This document shows positions 59,385 to 64,000 of a DNA stretch of 64,000 nt, piece after piece. The DNA is taken from the NCBI RefSeq assembly GCF_014898095.1, contig NZ_CP062946.1, positions 496,001 to 560,000 of the forward strand. Reading direction: 5' to 3'. Positions within the stretch are counted from its first letter, which is position 1, and each line of letters starts with the position of its first letter. Both the position numbers and the translations under genes were made by a program. The notes below the pieces were generated by a model that had not been told where the DNA came from, made no database searches, and was given only the letters and a program-made list of their open reading frames with translations. This DNA comes from Thalassotalea sp. LPB0316. Lineage in GTDB: Bacteria; Pseudomonadota; Gammaproteobacteria; Enterobacterales; Alteromonadaceae.

Positions 59385-60251
59385 ATGAGCAAACAAGGCG
59401 TGAGCGAACATTCAAATCCAGCTTTAGTCACCATTAGTAAACTCAAGCAAACGGGCACATTGCGTGAACGCCTTAGTGATCAACTCGCCATAGAAGCGCC
59501 GCTATTAATTGTCGTTGTTATCAAACAGCAACCAATAGAACTAGCCACGATTATGCGAACCCCCGGCGATGATCAAGCACTCGCTTTAGGCTTTTTATTA
59601 AGTGAGCACATTATTAAATCGGCAGAGGATGTCAGCGATATCGATGTCAGTGAAGACAACGAGATAACGCTCACCTTAGCCGAGCATATCAAGCTAGCTA
59701 AACAGCACGCTCGCACATTTACCAGTTATTCTGGTTGTGGTATCTGTGGTAAAGCGAGTATTAAGCAATTAGCATTGAATGCCCAGCGCAAGATTGATGA
59801 ACAAACTCGATGGCTAGATTTAATCGCCGTGGTTAACGCTACTAATGAGTTAAAAAGCCGCCAAACCCTATTCAATCAAACCGGTGCCGTTCACGGCGCG
59901 GCATTAGTTGAACTTATTAATGGGCAAGTATCCTGGTTAGCTTGCAAAGAAGACGTTGGTCGCCACAATGCTGTTGACAAAATAATCGGTGAACACTTAC
60001 TTACTGCAAAGCCCAATAAATATATATTATTACTTAGCGGCCGCATTAGTTTCGAGTTAGTACAAAAAGCGGTAATGGCGGGCATTAGTGTGATTGCCGC
60101 GATCGGTGCACCGTCAAGCTTAGCGCTACAAACGGCACAACAGTTTAACCTGACCTTATTGGGCTTTATTGGCAACGAACAAGCTAATATTTATTGTAAT
60201 GAATGGCGTTTAACTGACAGCAACTTGGAGAGCACAATTGAGCAAAAATAA
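59385..60251 (+). CDS. fdhD: Formate dehydrogenase accessory sulfurtransferase FdhD
   Basis: Passes sulfur from IscS to the molybdenum cofactor of formate dehydrogenases, making them active. At 288 aa it has the persulfide motif SGCGICGKAS (~116-125), FNQTGAVHGAAL (~163-174) and EDVGRHNAVDKIIG (~189-202), the conserved cofactor-binding blocks. It overlaps the molybdoenzyme gene by 14 bases, directly linking chaperone and client, and follows hutF after seven bases. Confidence 0.95.
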   Translation: MSKQGVSEHSNPALVTISKLKQTGTLRERLSDQLAIEAPLLIVVVIKQQPIELATIMRTPGDDQALALGFLLSEHIIKSAEDVSDIDVSEDNEITLTLAEHIKLAKQHARTFTSYSGCGICGKASIKQLALNAQRKIDEQTRWLDLIAVVNATNELKSRQTLFNQTGAVHGAALVELINGQVSWLACKEDVGRHNAVDKIIGEHLLTAKPNKYILLLSGRISFELVQKAVMAGISVIAAIGAPSSLALQTAQQFNLTLLGFIGNEQANIYCNEWRLTDSNLESTIEQK

Positions 60252-62520
60252 ATATCAAGGTGCTGCTGGTGGTTGGGGCGCATTAAAGAGCACCACCCAA
60301 CACTTGTTAAAAAGTGAGAATGTTGCCAAAAATATCAAAACGCTATTAAAAACCAATCAAGATCACGGCTTTGACTGCCCGGGGTGTGCATGGGGTGAAA
60401 AAGACGAGCCGGGGCGTTTTCGCTTTTGTGAAAATGGCGCTAAAGCCGTCAATTGGGAAGCAACCAGCAAGGTTGTTGATCGGCACTTCTTTGCCAAGCA
60501 CAGTGTCAGTTACCTCAAACGCCAATCCGATTACTTTCTCGAATATCAAGGTCGCCTCGTTGAGCCGCTGAGTTACAACCCAAGTACCGATCACTACGAG
60601 CCAATCAGTTGGCAAGCCGCCTTTGAGCTTATTGCCAGAGAATTAAACGCGTTAGAAAGTCCCAATCAGGCCGAGTTTTATACCTCTGGGCGCGCCAGTA
60701 ATGAAGCCGCATTTTTATACCAACTTTTTGTTAGAGCATTTGGCACCAATAATTTGCCCGACTGCTCTAATATGTGCCATGAAGCTAGTGGTGTAGCCCT
60801 CAAGCGCTCAATTGGCATAGGTAAAGGCACAGTGACAATTGAAGATTTTGAGCACGCCGATGCGATATTGGTTTTTGGTCAAAATCCTGGCACCAACCAT
60901 CCGCGAATGTTAGATGCGCTGAGCCATGCCTCGCGCCGAGGGGCGCGGATTGTCTCGATAAATCCATTAAAAGAGCGCGGTTTAGAGCGCTTTACTAACC
61001 CGCAATCAGCAAGCCAGATGTTAACACTTAGTGCCACCAAGATTTCATCTGATTACTTCAGACCAAAGCTCGGTGGTGATATGGCGATTGTGCGCGGTAT
61101 GGTTAAAGCGTTATTAGCTAAACACCAACAAGCTGTTGAGTCAGGCGGGCAAGTATTTGATATCACCTTTATCGAGCAACACACGCAAGGACTCGCGAGT
61201 TACTTAACACAAGTAGAGCAAACGAGTTGGCAAGCGATTATTGAACAATCTGGCTTAAGCCAAACAGAAATTGAGCAATTAGCTGCAATTTATCAGCAGG
61301 CGGATCGCGTCATATTAACTTGGGCAATGGGGATTACCCAGCACCAACACTCCGTGGTAATGATCCAAGAAATGGCCAACTTGCAGTTACTCTTTGGTCA
61401 GATCGGCAAAAAAGGGGCAGGGCTTTGCCCAGTGCGAGGGCATTCGAATGTTCAAGGCGATCGCACTATGGGGATCAATGAAAAACCCGATAGCGCGTTT
61501 TTAGCCGCTATCGAACAGCAGTTTAACTTCAAACCACCTCATCAACAGGGTCATAATACCGTACAAGCCATTGATGCCATGCTGGCAAACCAAAGCAAGG
61601 TATTTATTGGCTTAGGCGGTAATTTTGTCTCGGCAACCCCAGAAACCCAGCAGACGGTTCAAGCGCTAACGAATTGTCAGCTCACGGTATCTATTGCTAC
61701 TAAGCTCAATCGCACCCATGTGACACCGGGTAAGCAAAGTTTAATTTTACCTTGTCTTGGTCGCACCGATATCGACCGACAACACGGTATTGAGCAAGCA
61801 ATTACCGTAGAAGATTCATTTTCCATGGTCCATGCATCAAAAGGCGTAATTGATAATCCACATCCGCAGCTAAAGTCTGAACCAGCAATTATCGCCGGTA
61901 TGGCTCAAGCAACCTTAGGTAACTTTCCCGTTAATTGGCTTGAGTTGATTGCAGACTATCAGCACATTCGCACGTTAATTGAGCAAACCATACCCGGGTT
62001 TAACGATTTTAATCAACGATTATCACAGCCTGGTGGCTTTTATTTGGGTAACAGTGCTGCACAACTCAACTGGCAAACGCCATCGGGCAAAGCACAATTT
62101 AGCAGCGCCGCGCTACCGAGCTCATTATTACCAGCGTTTAATGAGAAAAACCAACTGATATTTACCATGCAAACGCTGCGTTCCCATGATCAGTACAACA
62201 CCACCATTTACGGCTTTGAAGATCGCTATCGCGGGATATCAGGAGAGCGTAACATTGTCTTGATCAATGAAAAGGACATCAAACGCTTGGGTAAGCAAGA
62301 CGGCGATATCGTTGATATCGTTAGCCTGTGGACAGACCAAGTCGAACGCAAAGTCTGTGGCTTTAAACTGGTCGCTTATGATATTCCACGCGGGCAAGTA
62401 GCTTGTTATTTCCCTGAAGCAAATCCGCTGATCCCACGTGCTAGTGTTGGCCGTGATAGCTTCACGCCAACCTCTAAGTCAGTTGCCGTGAAGATTGTCG
62501 ACTCACAACGCCTTATCTAG
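60238..62520 (+). CDS. FdhF/YdeP-family molybdopterin oxidoreductase
   Basis: Putative formate-dehydrogenase-like bis-MGD enzyme. The 760 aa are near the length of E. coli YdeP (759) and collinear with it: YQGAAGGWGALKS, GFDCPGCAW, DCSNMCHEASGVALKRSIG, GQNPGTNHPRMLDALSHA, GLCPVRGHSNVQGDRTMGI, and VRSHDQYNTTIYG-like LRSHDQYNTTIYGFEDRYRG. The start is TTG at 60238 inside fdhD, with GGAG seven bases upstream. E. coli YdeP is linked to acid resistance but its reaction is unproven. Here it follows FdhD and formate-producing HutG, which suggests formate as substrate. Tail-to-tail overlap of eight bases with the next gene. Confidence 0.92.
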   Translation: MSKNKYQGAAGGWGALKSTTQHLLKSENVAKNIKTLLKTNQDHGFDCPGCAWGEKDEPGRFRFCENGAKAVNWEATSKVVDRHFFAKHSVSYLKRQSDYFLEYQGRLVEPLSYNPSTDHYEPISWQAAFELIARELNALESPNQAEFYTSGRASNEAAFLYQLFVRAFGTNNLPDCSNMCHEASGVALKRSIGIGKGTVTIEDFEHADAILVFGQNPGTNHPRMLDALSHASRRGARIVSINPLKERGLERFTNPQSASQMLTLSATKISSDYFRPKLGGDMAIVRGMVKALLAKHQQAVESGGQVFDITFIEQHTQGLASYLTQVEQTSWQAIIEQSGLSQTEIEQLAAIYQQADRVILTWAMGITQHQHSVVMIQEMANLQLLFGQIGKKGAGLCPVRGHSNVQGDRTMGINEKPDSAFLAAIEQQFNFKPPHQQGHNTVQAIDAMLANQSKVFIGLGGNFVSATPETQQTVQALTNCQLTVSIATKLNRTHVTPGKQSLILPCLGRTDIDRQHGIEQAITVEDSFSMVHASKGVIDNPHPQLKSEPAIIAGMAQATLGNFPVNWLELIADYQHIRTLIEQTIPGFNDFNQRLSQPGGFYLGNSAAQLNWQTPSGKAQFSSAALPSSLLPAFNEKNQLIFTMQTLRSHDQYNTTIYGFEDRYRGISGERNIVLINEKDIKRLGKQDGDIVDIVSLWTDQVERKVCGFKLVAYDIPRGQVACYFPEANPLIPRASVGRDSFTPTSKSVAVKIVDSQRLI

Positions 62521-62872
62521 TTGACGAGAAAAACTGGCGAAGCTGTTGACACACTTTTTGATGATTGTGTGAATGAAACTCAGGATCAGATTGACCCGGT
62601 TGACAATGATTATTTAAATAGTCACGAGCACTATCACGAGTTAAGGTGATTTCTTTTAACTTATTGAGCTCGGAACTGGAGAAGCTCGATAATTCTTTAT
62701 CCATTTTGCTAATAATGGTACTGGCTTTCATTCGAACACCCGTGCCTGAAAATTCAGCCATGGTATCTAAAAAGCTGGTTTTTTGCTTTTCTAAGAACTC
62801 ATTCACTTCTGGTTGAGGATTAAAATGTAAAAATAACGCAATTACAACGATTAAGATCAATATTTTTTTCAT
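62513..62872 (-). CDS. Small exported or membrane-anchored hypothetical protein
   Basis: The 119 aa have an N-terminal hydrophobic segment (~3-16, ILILIVVIALFLHF) and a helical polar remainder with two cysteines and a His-rich piece (FHSHNHQK). Family not recognised. Convergent with, and overlapping by eight bases, the molybdoenzyme gene; divergent from ccoG. GCC-poor, ordinary base use. Confidence 0.65.
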   Translation of the reverse strand: MKKILILIVVIALFLHFNPQPEVNEFLEKQKTSFLDTMAEFSGTGVRMKASTIISKMDKELSSFSSSELNKLKEITLTRDSARDYLNNHCQPGQSDPEFHSHNHQKVCQQLRQFFSSTR

Positions 62873-62992
62873 GGCTTAGCTTATAATCAAGATGTATTTT
62901 CTCAATAAAATAAAATTACTAACATTACATTAACGCTTTCGTCATGATGTACTGATAGTGACTTAACAAAACATTATCGTTAAGGAAGGCTC

Positions 62993-64000
62993 GTGAGCTC
63001 TGACCGTAAAGATACCAAACCTGTAGTTCATATCCCAGTAAAAAACGTCAATATTCATCCGGCTAAACACGGCCCCGCGGAAAAATATCAACCGCGTGAT
63101 CAAATTTATGTTCGCAAAGTTGAAGGTTTTTTCCAGAAGCTAAGACAGCGAATGAATTTCTTCTTCATGGCAATGTTCGCTTTATTGCCATGGCTTCAGT
63201 TTAATGGTCACCAAGCTATTCTATTCGATATTGGTGAACAGCGCTTTAATATTTTTGGCCTAACGCTCTGGCCACAAGATTTAACCCTGTTCGCATGGCT
63301 GCTAATGTTTAGCGCCTTTTTATTATTTTTCGTCACCACGTTTTTAGGTCGCGTATGGTGTGGCTATTTATGCCCACAAACGGTTTGGACTTTTATTTTT
63401 ATCTGGTTTGAAGAAAAAATTGAAGGCACTGCCAACCAACGCAAAAAGCTCGATGAACAGCCCATGAGTAAAAATAAATTTACCAAAAAAGCACTCAAGC
63501 ATTTTTGTTGGCTCGTTGTCGCCCTGCTAACCTCGCTAACTTTTGCCGGTTACTTCACCCCCATCGATGAGTTATTTATCGATTTCTTTACCTTTAACGC
63601 CTCGGTTACCGTAGTCGTGGTGGTGATATTTTTCACCTTTTGCACTTATGGCAATGCCGGTTGGATGCGTGAAATTATGTGTTTACACATGTGTCCGTAT
63701 GCTCGCTTCCAATCAGCGATGTTCGACAAAGACACACTCACGGTTACCTATGATTTTAATCGCGGTGAAAATCGCGGTGCTCGCGGCCGAAAACAAGATC
63801 CTAAAGCACTAGGTTTAGGCGACTGCATTGACTGCAACCTGTGTGTCCAAGTTTGCCCAACGGGCATTGATATTCGCAATGGCTTGCAATACGAATGTAT
63901 CAACTGTGGCTCTTGTGTTGATGCTTGTGACGGCGTTATGGATAGAATGAATTACCCAAGAGGCTTAATTCGCTATACCACTGAACACGAGTTAGAAGGC
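62993..64000 (+). CDS. ccoG: Cytochrome c oxidase accessory protein CcoG (3' end outside window)
   Basis: Inner-membrane iron-sulfur protein that helps deliver copper (reduces Cu(II)) during cbb3 oxidase assembly. GTG start at 62993-62995 (MSSDRKDTKPVVHIPVKNV) with AAGGAAGG six bases upstream. The 336 codons present show membrane segments, GRVWCGYLCPQTVW, CLHMCPYARFQSAMFD, and two ferredoxin motifs CIDCNLCVQVCP and CINCGSCVDACD. The last ~130 codons are missing at the window edge. cbb3 oxidase genes are expected nearby but out of view. Confidence 0.95.
   Translation, partial: MSSDRKDTKPVVHIPVKNVNIHPAKHGPAEKYQPRDQIYVRKVEGFFQKLRQRMNFFFMAMFALLPWLQFNGHQAILFDIGEQRFNIFGLTLWPQDLTLFAWLLMFSAFLLFFVTTFLGRVWCGYLCPQTVWTFIFIWFEEKIEGTANQRKKLDEQPMSKNKFTKKALKHFCWLVVALLTSLTFAGYFTPIDELFIDFFTFNASVTVVVVVIFFTFCTYGNAGWMREIMCLHMCPYARFQSAMFDKDTLTVTYDFNRGENRGARGRKQDPKALGLGDCIDCNLCVQVCPTGIDIRNGLQYECINCGSCVDACDGVMDRMNYPRGLIRYTTEHELEG

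Overview
The window is a 64 kb piece of a chromosome from a marine-type gammaproteobacterium of the order Alteromonadales, most likely Colwelliaceae (Thalassotalea/Colwellia-like). This rests on the classical thrU-tyrU-glyT-thrT-tufB-secE-nusG-rplKAJL-rpoB order with a tRNA-Trp between tufB and secE, on recognisable gammaproteobacterial pairs (dusB-fis, rpe/trpS, yihI/hemN), and on AT-leaning base use. The genus is inferred from memory of such genomes and was not tested by a search.

Layout. 1-9.6 kb (reverse strand): translation/transcription core, from rpoB (cut by the window edge) back through rplL, rplJ (with L10 leader), rplA, rplK, nusG, secE, tRNA-Trp, tufB and four tRNAs. 9.7-12.5 kb: coaX-birA-murB. 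12.5-16.4 kb: a polysaccharide export module (outer-membrane beta-barrel, short OPX protein, Wzc-type tyrosine kinase) without glycosyltransferases. 16.4-22.9 kb: one rRNA operon (16S, tRNA-Ala, 23S, 5S) with tandem promoters, plus a wrecked second 5S copy. 23-29.8 kb: purD, an anchored methyltransferase, purH, dusB-fis, prmA. 29.9-35 kb: RraA-like protein, CysG-like protein with an eroded methylase domain, Na+/H+ antiporter, and a trypsin-like protease/FHA membrane protein pair. 35-39.4 kb: trpS, rpe, TorF-type porin, FMN reductase and a divergent LysR regulator.

39.5-44.2 kb is the accessory region: two convergent orphan Rhs tips with different toxin ends, each followed by a probable immunity gene, then an overlapping YhfG-Fic pair between inverted copies of the Rhs-tip upstream sequence, ending at tRNA-His with a partial duplicate of that tRNA. 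44.3-50.9 kb: DUF1285, hemN, a DksA/TraR zinc-finger protein, DUF2489, yihI, a candidate small RNA, a VOC protein and an M61 peptidase. 51-57 kb: chemoreceptor, BvgS-like hybrid kinase, periplasmic peroxiredoxin-like protein. 57.2-62.5 kb: an apparent operon hutG-hutF-fdhD-ydeP behind a HutC-type operator, which joins formate-releasing histidine breakdown to a formate-dehydrogenase-like molybdoenzyme. The window ends in ccoG.

The most unusual structural signal is that four stable or highly expressed loci (tufB, tRNA-Tyr, 5S rRNA, tRNA-His), all on the reverse strand, each have a partial copy of their own 3' end just downstream. These echoes carry hairpin-rich inserts, some of them shared between loci.
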